Notes under the pieces: generated by a model
Told to the model about the DNA's origin: nothing
Seen by the model: only the letters and a program-made list of their open reading frames with translations
Databases searched by the model: none
From: Spirochaetales bacterium Spiro_07
GTDB taxonomy: Bacteria; Spirochaetota; Spirochaetia; Treponematales; Treponemataceae
Direction of reading: 5' to 3'
Length of the DNA stretch: 46,849 nucleotides
Assembly: GCA_001603145.1 (NCBI GenBank)
Contig: LVBI01000038.1
Coordinates: 1-46,849 of the forward strand
Made by a program: the position numbers and the translations under genes
Shown: in pieces, positions 6,988 through 14,473 of the stretch
Numbering within the stretch: position 1 is the first letter of the stretch
How the letters are laid out: each line of letters opens with the position of its first letter

Positions 6988-7635
6988 ATGGAAGAACGGC
7001 CGCCATTCAGCGAAATCAAATCTTTTTCGGAATTCTCAAAGCATTATTGGTACCGTGAAGAATTGCAGCAAATCTGCAAACAGCTAGGCATTGATGCAAG
7101 CGGCATGAAAGCAGAGCTGAACCGCAATATCGAAGAATACTTTAATGGCAATCTGATCCGCCCGAAAAGCGCGCCGAGCGGCAAATCTCGCGCAAAGGCA
7201 GCTGTTTCTTGCCGCAGCCGTGCGCAATCTGCCGCCGATGATGTGCCGCTAACCTTAGATACACCGCTTTTGTCTTGCAAATTCCGTTTCAGCCAGCGTT
7301 TCCGCGATTTCTTTTCAACGCAAACAGGCGTTGCGCGCTTTAAGTTCAACACTGACATGGTTGCAACCGCCAAAAAAGTGCGCGAAACAGGCGACGCAAG
7401 CTTTACGCTCGGCGACCTTCTCGATGTTTTTTACGGCAAAAAGACTTACGCCAAATACGATAATTCATGCTTGCAGTGGAACAACTTCGTCAAAGACTTT
7501 TGCGCTGACCCTCAAGCCGCGCAATTTTCAGATAAACTGAAAACCGCCGCCATTCTCTGGCGCGAAGTGCGCAACTCAACACGCCCAAAAGTGTTCAAAA
7601 GCGAGCTGCTTAAAGAGTTTGCACATTTATTATGA
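6988..7635 (+). CDS. SAP-domain protein (DUF6434-like)
   Basis: A 215-residue protein. Residues about 8-55 form a SAP-like helix-extended-helix (FSEFSKHYWYREELQQICKQ, then LGIDASGMKAELNRNIEEYF), which in eukaryotes binds DNA; residues about 60-80 are a basic Ser/Ala/Arg linker, and the rest (LTLDTPLLSCKFRFSQRFRD onward) resembles DUF6434. Likely nucleic-acid associated, role unknown. Its TGA overlaps the TGACAC box of the next promoter. Confidence 0.75.
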   Translation: MEERPPFSEIKSFSEFSKHYWYREELQQICKQLGIDASGMKAELNRNIEEYFNGNLIRPKSAPSGKSRAKAAVSCRSRAQSAADDVPLTLDTPLLSCKFRFSQRFRDFFSTQTGVARFKFNTDMVATAKKVRETGDASFTLGDLLDVFYGKKTYAKYDNSCLQWNNFVKDFCADPQAAQFSDKLKTAAILWREVRNSTRPKVFKSELLKEFAHLL

Positions 7636-7668
7636 CACGCTGTTTTTTTCCGGGAGCTGTGCTATAAT
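7633..7668 (+). promoter_or_regulatory. Promoter of the HTH/zinc-ribbon gene
   Basis: TGACACGCTG (7633-7642) followed at 30 bases by the extended -10 TGCTATAAT (7660-7668). The box resembles the left half of the TGACACACTGTTGTCAT element and lies at nearly the same distance, but the right half is replaced by a T run. The shared element is therefore probable but decayed here. Confidence 0.5.
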
Positions 7669-7697
7669 TGTAGCATCAAAGCAAAGTGAGGCAGCGG

Positions 7698-8144
7698 ATG
7701 GAAGTTCACGAAATACTTAAAAATCTTCGCGAAAAGAATAAGCTTACACAAGAAGAAATGGCAATCCGTGTAAACATTACAAGACAGGCTGTGAGCCGAT
7801 GGGAAACCGGCGAAACTCAGCCGAATCCGCAGATGCTCAAAGTTCTTTCGCGCGAGTTCGATGTTTCTATAAACACGCTGCTCGGGTCGCCGCGCAAGCT
7901 TTACTGCCAGTGCTGCGGAATGCCGCTTAACGAAGATTCTATGATCAGCCGTGAGCCGGACAAAAGCTTCAACGAAGACTATTGCAAATGGTGCTACGTT
8001 GACGGCGAATTTATATACAAACAGAAAGATTCTCTCATCAATTATCTTTTGCAACACATGCCGAATCCGCAAAACCAAAGTGACGAAGAGAGGCGGAAGT
8101 TTTTTGACAGCATGCTCTCGCAGCTCAAGCATTGGAAGGCTTAA
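7698..8144 (+). CDS. Xre-type HTH regulator with zinc-ribbon domain
   Basis: A 148-residue protein: N-terminal Cro/C1-type HTH (about 5-55; LTQEEMAIRVNITRQAVSRW) and a C-terminal putative zinc ribbon (YCQCCGMPL ... CKWC) with a short helical tail. Start chosen at the ATG at 7698, preceded by GAGG; an in-frame GTG at 7686 is less likely. Proteins of this layout occur widely in Firmicutes and spirochaetes as transcription regulators; the regulated genes are unknown. Confidence 0.85.
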   Translation: MEVHEILKNLREKNKLTQEEMAIRVNITRQAVSRWETGETQPNPQMLKVLSREFDVSINTLLGSPRKLYCQCCGMPLNEDSMISREPDKSFNEDYCKWCYVDGEFIYKQKDSLINYLLQHMPNPQNQSDEERRKFFDSMLSQLKHWKA

Positions 8145-8216
8145 CCGCTGGCCAGCGCGACTTTGACACCCACCTGAAAAAGCAACAACCTGTTTCTTTT
8201 TGTGCAATGCGCCGCG

Positions 8217-8225
8217 TGATATACT
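8217..8225 (+). promoter_or_regulatory. Extended -10 promoter of the ClbS-like gene
   Basis: TGATATACT is an extended -10. The bases after it begin a leader of about 45 bases that closely matches the leader at 4638-4680. Confidence 0.6.
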
Positions 8226-8231
8226 GATGTC

Positions 8232-8258
8232 ATGTTCGGGCGATTGCTGAGGCTTTGA
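8232..8258 (+). CDS. Possible leader peptide MFGRLLRL
   Basis: The ATG starts 6 bases after the -10 hexamer, so the transcript may begin with it. The frame runs 8 codons and ends in TGA, well before the AGGAGG of the ClbS-like gene at 8304. It matches the first 7 codons of the leader at 4643. ATGTTCGGG here can pair with CCCGCACAT downstream, so an RNA structure is the alternative reading. Confidence 0.4.
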   Translation: MFGRLLRL

Positions 8259-8303
8259 AGCATGACCCGCACATCATGTAACATCATGTAAAGGAGGGCG
8301 CAC

Positions 8304-8855
8304 ATGCCAAGACCACACAACAAAGAAGATTTGCTCAAAGCAGCACAAGAAAACTATGAATCGCTCATGAAACTGATTGACGGACTTTCTGAAAAGGAAC
8401 TCAACACACCGTTCGATTTTTCAGGCCAGCCGAGCAAGAAAGAAGCGCACTGGAGCCGCGACAAAAACGTGCGCGACGTGCTCATTCATTTATACGAATG
8501 GCATCAACTTTTGTTGAAATTTCCGCAGAACAATGCAGGCGTAACCGATAAGAAAGCCGCTATCGCATTTTTGCCGAGCGAATACTCGTGGAAAACTTAC
8601 GGCGCAATGAACGTAATGTTCTGGAACCGCCACCAAAACACAAGCCTAGAAGACGCAAAGAAGATGTTCGCCGAAAGCCACGCCGCCGCCATGAAGCTGA
8701 TTGAAGGCTACACAAATGAAGAGCTTTTTACGCAAAAGTATTTTCCATGGACAGGCAATGCGGCTCTCGGTGATTATTGCGTAAGCGATACCTCGAGCCA
8801 TTACGATTGGGCTATTAAAAAGATTAAGGCTCACAAGAAAAACTGCACAAAATAA
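8304..8855 (+). CDS. ClbS/DfsB family (DUF1706) four-helix protein
   Basis: A 183-residue protein matching the ClbS/DfsB family: MPRPHNKEDLLKAAQENYES, then the conserved DVLIHLYEWHQLLL and a C-terminal YDWAIKKI. It is a DinB-like four-helix bundle. In E. coli ClbS protects the cell from colibactin; most relatives have no known substrate. AGGAGG lies just before the ATG. Shares its leader with the GyrI-like gene, which suggests common control of small-molecule defence genes. Confidence 0.87.
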   Translation: MPRPHNKEDLLKAAQENYESLMKLIDGLSEKELNTPFDFSGQPSKKEAHWSRDKNVRDVLIHLYEWHQLLLKFPQNNAGVTDKKAAIAFLPSEYSWKTYGAMNVMFWNRHQNTSLEDAKKMFAESHAAAMKLIEGYTNEELFTQKYFPWTGNAALGDYCVSDTSSHYDWAIKKIKAHKKNCTK

Positions 8856-8861
8856 AAAAGA

Positions 8862-8931
8862 TGGGGGGAAAGCGCCTACAATGCCTCCCCCAAAACAATT
8901 AAATTCCTGGCAGAAAAGTCAGCCTTTTTTT
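8862..8931. terminator. Terminator region between convergent genes
   Basis: A first stem pairs TGGGGGG (8862-8868) with CTCCCCCA (8885-8892). A second, CTGGC (8907-8911) with GTCAG (8918-8922), is followed by seven T residues (8925-8931) on the plus strand, fitting an intrinsic terminator for the ClbS-like gene. Confidence 0.6.
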
Positions 8932-8946
8932 ATTATAAAATCCTCA

Positions 8947-9570
8947 TTAACTTTTTTGATTGCGTATGTTTTCCTGATTGATAATCTTACTTATCGTTTT
9001 CCAGTCAGCGCACCTTTTATAATTTGAACTGGGAAATTTGCAGTCCTGATTCCATGGACGGTCAAAAACCATAACCTTAAGCTCTGGCAGATGATCAAAA
9101 AATTTAAAGGCATTTGGAGAATCTTCCACAGCATAATCAAAATGCATTTTGTAATAGTCGTCAAGCTCAAGGCTAAAGGTGCTACCTTTTAAAAAGTTAT
9201 CACGCCCATATTTATTAAGACAGTATAACGGAGCCCGCTTAAGTCCGTGTTCATCAAGCCAGGTGCGTGATGCATCATACGTGCTAAAGGCGCGTCCTGT
9301 TATAATCTTTACATCATAACCTTTATCAAACCATTCATTTAAAGTCATAACTGCACCAGGAGTTTCCTCGAAAGATAGGAGTGCCTCCGGTTGATGTGCA
9401 ATAATCATCATCTTCTCGTAATCTTCATCAGACAAAGAAAAAGATTTTTGCAGATTAAAATATTTGATTTTCTCGTATGGAATATCAAGCCCAAAAAGAT
9501 CAATAATCAGCTTTGAAAAATAACGTGCCGTTTCGCAGAGGCAATCATCAAAATCAACGTAAATATTCAT
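8947..9570 (-). CDS. HAD-superfamily 5'-nucleotidase (NT5C-like)
   Basis: About 207 residues with HAD motifs: motif I YVDFDDCLCE (nucleophile Asp and general acid Asp), motif II IITGR, and the loop DYAVEDSPNAFKFF with motif IV acids. This is the NT5C-type 5'(3')-deoxyribonucleotidase group, which dephosphorylates nucleoside monophosphates. The second ATG (9570) lies exactly 6 bases after the extended -10 TGATATAAT (9577-9585), so the mRNA may start on it; the first ATG (9576) would overlap the promoter. Confidence 0.8.
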   Translation of the reverse strand: MNIYVDFDDCLCETARYFSKLIIDLFGLDIPYEKIKYFNLQKSFSLSDEDYEKMMIIAHQPEALLSFEETPGAVMTLNEWFDKGYDVKIITGRAFSTYDASRTWLDEHGLKRAPLYCLNKYGRDNFLKGSTFSLELDDYYKMHFDYAVEDSPNAFKFFDHLPELKVMVFDRPWNQDCKFPSSNYKRCADWKTISKIINQENIRNQKS

Positions 9571-9602
9571 GCTCATATTATATCATAGAACAATAAACTA
9601 AA

Positions 9603-10238
9603 TTACACACTTTTTCTCGCCACAAACAGCCCGTAGTTTTCTTTGCCGCCGTTATTTGAAAAAATCTGTTTGAAACCTGCCTTTTCAAGCGCGTCTATTT
9701 CATTTTCGATTGTGAGGGGAGTGTCGATGTGTTTGGTGTCATCTGTGTTGTTTTCCAGTTTCGCCAGTTGTTCGGCTTCTTCTTCCGGGGTCAAAGCAAT
9801 TAAATCACAATTGATAAATTGACCGCCGTCTTTAAGACAGTCTAGAATCTTTTTGAGAAGCCGGATTTTTTCATCTTTCTTAAAATGATGAAACGCCGAA
9901 GTCGTAATAACAGCGTCAAAATCTTCACCGAATGGAACTTCAAAAAAGTCGCCGCAGATTGTAGTTACTTGGCTGGCAAAGTTCCGAGTTTTCAATTTTT
10001 GAAGCATGTTTTCTGTTATATCAATTACAGTAACCTGCGCCTGTGGGAAAAGCTCAAACAAATGAATTAATTCAAGCCCGGTGCCTCCGCCTAAATCCAG
10101 AATCTTTTTTGCATTCTTATCCAGATTATCTGCCAGCAAAACTTTTGTTTTCATGTACTCGCTGTGCACATCGTCATAGGTGTCAATTTTTCCATTAAAG
10201 AATGCGCGTACTTTTTGATTCCGTTCTTCAAGAGTCAT
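9603..10238 (-). CDS. Class I SAM-dependent methyltransferase
   Basis: 211 residues with the Rossmann methyltransferase motifs: motif I ILDLGGGTGLELIHLF, motif II VTVIDITENML, the post-I acidic strand TICGDFFEV, and DAVITTSAFHHF. Start set at the ATG at 10238, preceded at 8 bases by AAGGAA; an in-frame ATG 24 bases upstream overlaps the end region of the preceding gene. The substrate cannot be told. It follows the lipoprotein gene on the same strand. Confidence 0.85.
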   Translation of the reverse strand: MTLEERNQKVRAFFNGKIDTYDDVHSEYMKTKVLLADNLDKNAKKILDLGGGTGLELIHLFELFPQAQVTVIDITENMLQKLKTRNFASQVTTICGDFFEVPFGEDFDAVITTSAFHHFKKDEKIRLLKKILDCLKDGGQFINCDLIALTPEEEAEQLAKLENNTDDTKHIDTPLTIENEIDALEKAGFKQIFSNNGGKENYGLFVARKSV

Positions 10239-10262
10239 TTTATAATTCCTTTTGTCGTGCAT

Positions 10263-11585
10263 TTATTTTTCTGGTGAAATTTCTATTTTTGAGACTTTAT
10301 CTGCTTCAAAATAGAAACACAGACGATATCCATTTCCATCTGGAAAAATGAAATAGTCGATACGATTAGCCTGAGTTACTATCGGTTTATCCAATAGTTT
10401 TATTATCTCGCCTTTAGTCATGCCAATCTTAAAGATAGTTCCTTGAAGTTCTTCATTGCTTTCAGCTGTACCACCAGCCTTGATAATTATCTTTGCAGAC
10501 TCTTCTGTAATTCCTGTAACTCTTTTGTAGCCGGTAGAAGCTTCATAATCTTCATAAGCCGCTTCATCAAAAACGAGCAGTTTCTTTTCGAGCGCACTAT
10601 TAAAGAGGATTTCCTTGTATTCATCGCTTCTGCTTTCTTCAAATGGCTCAAGATAACCGCCGAAAACCCAGTAATTCTGCGGCATTGATTCATCATCGCA
10701 ATCAAAAAGGCTTATTCTGTACCAGGGGGCTGTAATTCCGTCTATCGTGTCTTCACTGACAGTCTTTGCATCATAAGACGTTGCCATTCCCTTGAGCATA
10801 ATATTCAAAACCATTTTTTCATCATTTTCGTTCACTTGATAATACTTTTTTTCAAGAAGCTCTTTTAAATAGATTTTTAAGTAAGCGCGATACCAGAAGG
10901 AACTTTCTTTGCCTTTTAATGAAGGTTCATAGCGCAGCTTGAGATTGTCTTTTGCAACGACGGGCGTATTTTCAGTTTTTATGACTTCAAGCCCCTTTAA
11001 AATGCATTTGCTGCCAAGCGGAGTTTTTTCCACGCCGTTCCGCAAAATCAGATGGTCATTGTGCAGAACACCGACATTATAAAAATCTTTGAAATCATAA
11101 TCGTAAACGAGAGTCGTCTCTTTTTTATCCGGGAAAATCAGCTCGTCCCAGCGGCTGCTTTCAAAATTCGGATAGAACAATGTAAGATTGTTACCGTCAA
11201 GCTTATATTCGCCTTTCTGGCCCATATAACCGCCATAAGGCGAAAAAACATAATAAGAGCCGTCATCGTCAAAGGCAAAATACACATAATTTTGCGGCTC
11301 TGAAATTACTTCGACGCTCCATGTGCCGAGAAGATAATCTTGCGTAAGATCTTTGACGGCATTTGCATATTCTTTTTTGGGTTGCAACGCCCGAATATAT
11401 GCAAAGCTGCCTTTTTCGGCAGGTGCATTTTCTGATGAAGTTGCGCTTGTTTCAGGCGTTGCTGCTTTTGCTTCTGCTGTTTCTTGTGAAGTTTCGGCTT
11501 GTGATTGAACGGCTTCTTCTGCGCTTTTTTTGGCACAGCCAACAAAGAGCAAAGCCGCAAAAATGATTATAGCTACTTTTTTCAT
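10263..11585 (-). CDS. Hypothetical lipoprotein
   Basis: 440 residues. The N-terminus is a lipoprotein signal (MKKVAIIIFAALLFVGCAKK, lipobox ending at Cys17) followed by a low-complexity Ala/Thr/Glu/Ser linker to about residue 60. The body has no motif that I recognise; the C-terminal 60 residues (FKIGMTKGEIIKLLDKP) resemble the SmpA/OmlA-type fold that binds proteins in the envelope. AGAGGAA precedes the ATG. Probably periplasm-facing. Confidence 0.75.
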   Translation of the reverse strand: MKKVAIIIFAALLFVGCAKKSAEEAVQSQAETSQETAEAKAATPETSATSSENAPAEKGSFAYIRALQPKKEYANAVKDLTQDYLLGTWSVEVISEPQNYVYFAFDDDGSYYVFSPYGGYMGQKGEYKLDGNNLTLFYPNFESSRWDELIFPDKKETTLVYDYDFKDFYNVGVLHNDHLILRNGVEKTPLGSKCILKGLEVIKTENTPVVAKDNLKLRYEPSLKGKESSFWYRAYLKIYLKELLEKKYYQVNENDEKMVLNIMLKGMATSYDAKTVSEDTIDGITAPWYRISLFDCDDESMPQNYWVFGGYLEPFEESRSDEYKEILFNSALEKKLLVFDEAAYEDYEASTGYKRVTGITEESAKIIIKAGGTAESNEELQGTIFKIGMTKGEIIKLLDKPIVTQANRIDYFIFPDGNGYRLCFYFEADKVSKIEISPEK

Positions 11586-11614
11586 AAATTCCTCTTTTAT
11601 TCATGCGGAGGGTT

Positions 11615-11645
11615 CAATACCTCGCTACGCTTCGGCGAGGTATTG
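11615..11645. repeat. Perfect 11-bp stem hairpin between two minus-strand genes
   Basis: CAATACCTCGC (11615-11625) and GCGAGGTATTG (11635-11645) pair perfectly around a 9-base loop. It follows the glutathione peroxidase gene and precedes the lipoprotein gene. No U tract follows on either strand, so a standard intrinsic terminator is not supported. Confidence 0.6.
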
Positions 11646-11675
11646 TGATTTATATAGCATATAACAATGAAAAAA

Positions 11676-12215
11676 CTACAGCAATGCCTTAATGCATTCT
11701 TCCACTTTCGTCATGTCGGCAGTCGGCTCAAAGCGGGCCACAACATTTCCGCTTCTGTCAATGATGAACTTTGTGAAATTCCATTTGATGTCAGGCTTTT
11801 TTGCCCAGTCTGGATCTGCAGCGGCAAACATCTTTTCAAGCACTTCTTTATATTCGTGCTGCTCAAAGCCTGCAAACCCTTTCTGCGATTTCAGATAAGT
11901 ATAAAGCGGAAGTTCATTTTCGCCGTTTACATCAGCCTTTTTCATTTGCGGAAAGGTTGTGTTGTAATGCAATGTGCAGAACTCGTGGATTTCATCATCA
12001 CTTCCCGGAGCCTGACCGCCGAACTGATTGCATGGAATATCGAGGATTTCGAGCCCTTTTTCGTGATAATCCTTGTAAAGCTTTTCAATCGGCGCATACT
12101 GCGGAGTAAAACCGCAGCCGGTTGCTGTATTCACCACAAGAATAACCTTGCCCTTGTATTCAGAAAGCTTTAATGTTTCGCCTTTTCCTGTTGTTACTTC
12201 ATAATCATAAATCAT
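11676..12215 (-). CDS. Glutathione peroxidase family protein
   Basis: 179 residues. The peroxidatic Cys34 lies in NTATGCGFTPQY, followed by CNQFGGQ (62-68) and the KWNFTKFIID strand, giving the Cys/Gln/Trp/Asn tetrad of the family. Cys rather than selenocysteine, so probably a thioredoxin-dependent peroxidase that reduces hydroperoxides in the cytoplasm. The ATG at 12215 is 8 bases after AAGGAG; two ATG/GTG codons just upstream are too close to that site. Second gene after the flavodoxin-like gene, 24 bases downstream, implying a redox-stress operon. Confidence 0.92.
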   Translation of the reverse strand: MIYDYEVTTGKGETLKLSEYKGKVILVVNTATGCGFTPQYAPIEKLYKDYHEKGLEILDIPCNQFGGQAPGSDDEIHEFCTLHYNTTFPQMKKADVNGENELPLYTYLKSQKGFAGFEQHEYKEVLEKMFAAADPDWAKKPDIKWNFTKFIIDRSGNVVARFEPTADMTKVEECIKALL

Positions 12216-12239
12216 AGCCATCACTCCTTAAAAATTGAA

Positions 12240-12647
12240 TTATTTGTATTGGCGGGCAAATTCTGCTGCAGCCTTTAAATCCGCTTCATTCGGGCGACCT
12301 TTATGAAGCCCTTTGAACTCGCCTTTACAGTGAAATTCTTTTTCGTCCATTGGAATACCGACTTTGTCGGCTTCTGCCTTTACTTTTTTGAAAGTTGAAT
12401 TAAGCAATGCAGCCGAGCCGAAGTTCACAATCTTTCCGACTTTGTCTTTAGAAAGACCTGATATAAAACGGCGCACTTCCGGATCAATAGAAAAAGCATA
12501 ATAAGAGTTGCCCAAAAACAAAACATCAACCTGCTCATTTACAGGTTCGCTGATTGGCAAAGCTTCAACGCCAAGCTCTTTTGCAACAGCCACTGCAAGG
12601 CGTTTTGTGTTTCCTGTTTTAGTGTAAAACCTGACTGCGAATTTCAT
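12240..12647 (-). CDS. Short flavodoxin-family protein
   Basis: 135 residues. The FMN phosphate loop TKTGNTKRLA (about 9-18) is that of flavodoxins; DVLFLGNSYYAFSIDPEVRRF supplies the second loop. It is shorter than long-chain flavodoxins. GGAGG lies before the ATG. It leads an operon with glutathione peroxidase, so electron transfer in peroxide defence is a reasonable but unproven role. A perfect palindrome lies in its promoter region. Confidence 0.83.
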   Translation of the reverse strand: MKFAVRFYTKTGNTKRLAVAVAKELGVEALPISEPVNEQVDVLFLGNSYYAFSIDPEVRRFISGLSKDKVGKIVNFGSAALLNSTFKKVKAEADKVGIPMDEKEFHCKGEFKGLHKGRPNEADLKAAAEFARQYK

Positions 12648-12681
12648 AAAGCCTCCATGTAATTTCAGTTTAATACCATTT

Positions 12682-12695
12682 GATTGTATACAATC
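12682..12695. promoter_or_regulatory. 14-bp perfect palindrome, candidate operator
   Basis: GATTGTATACAATC is identical to its own reverse complement. It lies 35 bases upstream of the flavodoxin ATG, and TTCAGTT (12664-12670) and AACTGAA (12702-12708) form a looser outer dyad. Position fits repression or activation of the flavodoxin-peroxidase operon; the regulator is unknown. Confidence 0.55.
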
Positions 12696-12751
12696 TTTTA
12701 TAACTGAATATTATCCGTACATAGAAAAAATGTCAAGCTATTTTATAAAGC

Positions 12752-12785
12752 TGACACACTGTTGTCATATTCTTCGTGATATACT
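12752..12785 (+). promoter_or_regulatory. Promoter of the radical SAM gene with TGACA-N6-TGTCA palindrome
   Basis: TGACACACTGTTGTCAT (12752-12768), 8 bases, extended -10 TGATATACT (12777-12785), 6 bases, ATG. The same 17-base word and both spacings as upstream of the DUF3781 gene at 6734. Confidence 0.72.
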
Positions 12786-12791
12786 TTTATC

Positions 12792-13691
12792 ATGCATTTT
12801 GTAAACGCAAAATCGATTTTAACGCCTCACAGCATGAACATTTACCGCGGCTGCTCGCACGGCTGCATTTACTGCGACTCGCGGAGCAAATGCTATCAGT
12901 TTACACACGACTTTGAAGACATCGAAGTGAAGCAGAATGCGCCGGAACTTTTGGAAGAGGCGCTCCGCAAAAAGCGCAAACGCTGCATGATTGGTACAGG
13001 CGCGATGTGCGACCCGTACATTCCGGCTGAAAAAGAGCTTTGCCTTATGCGCCGATGCCTTGAAATAATCGAAAAACACAATTTCGGCGCGGCTTTGCAA
13101 ACAAAATCAGACCTTGTGTTGCGCGACCTTGACATTTTAGAGCGCATAAACCGCAAGACAAAGGCCGTCGTTCAGATGACGCTGACCACGGCAGACGACA
13201 GCTTGTGCCGCATAATTGAGCCTTGCGTCTGCCCGACAAGCCGCCGCTTTGAAGTTTTGTGCAAATGCCGCGACCGCGGTATTCCGACTGTGGTGTGGTT
13301 CAGCCCGCTTTTGCCGTTCATCAACGACACAGCGGAAAACATCGACGGCATTGTGGATTATTGTGCGCGCGCCGGCGTAAAGGCGATAATCTGCTTCGGC
13401 ATTGGGCTTACGCTGCGGGAAGGCAACCGCGAATATTTTTACGCCGCGCTCGACCGCGCAGCTAAGATAGACAGCCGTTTTGCAGCTGCGCCCGGCGCGC
13501 CAAGCCTTAAAGAGCGCTACATCCGCACTTTCGGCAGCAGCTACATTGTTTCAAGCCCGCGCGAACATGAGCTTATGCAGCACCTCGCACAACAATGCCG
13601 CAAACACGGCATAATGCTCGGCACAGATTCAGTCTTTAAATGGATGGAAGAATTCCCCGAAACAGACCCGTCTCAGCCGGAATTGTTCTAG
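12792..13691 (+). CDS. SPL-family radical SAM protein
   Basis: 299 residues. The CX3CX2C cluster (Cys21, Cys25, Cys28 in YRGCSHGCIYC) is that of radical SAM enzymes binding a 4Fe-4S cluster; the frame around it, with TGAMCDPYIPAE and LQTKSDLVLRDLDILE, resembles the spore-photoproduct-lyase-like (SPL) group. No spores are expected here; these relatives are uncharacterised. No Shine-Dalgarno is present and the ATG is 6 bases after the -10, so translation is probably leaderless. Confidence 0.87.
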   Translation: MHFVNAKSILTPHSMNIYRGCSHGCIYCDSRSKCYQFTHDFEDIEVKQNAPELLEEALRKKRKRCMIGTGAMCDPYIPAEKELCLMRRCLEIIEKHNFGAALQTKSDLVLRDLDILERINRKTKAVVQMTLTTADDSLCRIIEPCVCPTSRRFEVLCKCRDRGIPTVVWFSPLLPFINDTAENIDGIVDYCARAGVKAIICFGIGLTLREGNREYFYAALDRAAKIDSRFAAAPGAPSLKERYIRTFGSSYIVSSPREHELMQHLAQQCRKHGIMLGTDSVFKWMEEFPETDPSQPELF

Positions 13692-13708
13692 CGCGCAAAA
13701 TTCTAAAA

Positions 13709-13767
13709 ATAGCGCAATTAGGGTCGCACGCCCACTTTGCCGGACTTTTGGGCGTGGCTTGCGCTAT
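13709..13767. repeat. 59-base nested inverted repeat
   Basis: Outer arms ATAGCGCAA (13709-13717) and TTGCGCTAT (13759-13767) are perfect, as are inner arms CACGCCCA (13727-13734) and TGGGCGTG (13749-13756). One asymmetric bulge (9 against 2 bases) separates them. It lies between convergent genes ending at 13691 and 13812. No T tract follows closely, so it is a structured 3' end or a small RNA rather than a standard terminator. Confidence 0.6.
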
Positions 13768-13811
13768 GCTTCAAAAGACCGGCAAGATAAAATGGCGAAA
13801 ATCAGTAATGA

Positions 13812-14462
13812 TTATTGCTTATTCAATATTGGCCGTGCGCAATGAACGTTAAAGAATTCGATGAGCGGGCCCATAAAAAACGCTGTGATGATTGTGCCAG
13901 CCCCGGCGATTGTAATTATGGCGCGGGCTGCACCGCCAGAAAGCAGAAACAGCGCAACACCGAGAATAACGCACACAAGGTCTGTGATTATGCGCACATA
14001 CTGGAACTTGCCCTTATGCCATGTGTTCACGATAATCAGCGCAACCGCGTCATAGGTTGAAACGCCAAGATCGGCCGTCATATAAAAGGCCGAACCGAAG
14101 CAGATGATTACAACGCCAACAACAAGGCAGGCAATTCTCACCAAAAGCGAAGGGTCAACAATTACAGTTTGCAGAAACTCAAAAGTGAACTGCGTAATGT
14201 AGCCGAGCAAAAACAGGTTGATAAAAGTTGCAACGCCGATATAGTGTCGGTCAAAAATCAGCATGAAAATGAATAGCACGGCGTTCGTAATCACATAAAG
14301 AGTACCGAACTTTATCGGCACAAGCGCATCAAGCCCGGCCATGAACGACTGGAAAGGGTCAACGCCGAGTGCCGCAATTTTGAAAATGCCCACGCTGATT
14401 GCGCAGATTATAACGCCAAAAAGCGACATCAAGATGCGCTTAATCAGATTATTATTTTCCAT
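13812..14462 (-). CDS. YczE/YyaS/YitT-type membrane protein
   Basis: 216 residues with about five hydrophobic segments and the family marks: ALGVDPFQSFMAGLD near the N-terminus and a second copy, DLGVSTYDAVALII, in the middle. AAGGTGAG precedes the ATG. The family is widespread with no firm function; transport is the common guess. It starts 11 bases after the end of the glycosidase-like gene on the same strand, so the pair is an operon. Confidence 0.8.
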   Translation of the reverse strand: MENNNLIKRILMSLFGVIICAISVGIFKIAALGVDPFQSFMAGLDALVPIKFGTLYVITNAVLFIFMLIFDRHYIGVATFINLFLLGYITQFTFEFLQTVIVDPSLLVRIACLVVGVVIICFGSAFYMTADLGVSTYDAVALIIVNTWHKGKFQYVRIITDLVCVILGVALFLLSGGAARAIITIAGAGTIITAFFMGPLIEFFNVHCARPILNKQ

Positions 14463-14473
14463 ATTTTCTCACC

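Noticed and set aside
11615-11645. Intrinsic terminator
   Set aside because: Perfect stem but no U tract on either strand; kept only as a hairpin.
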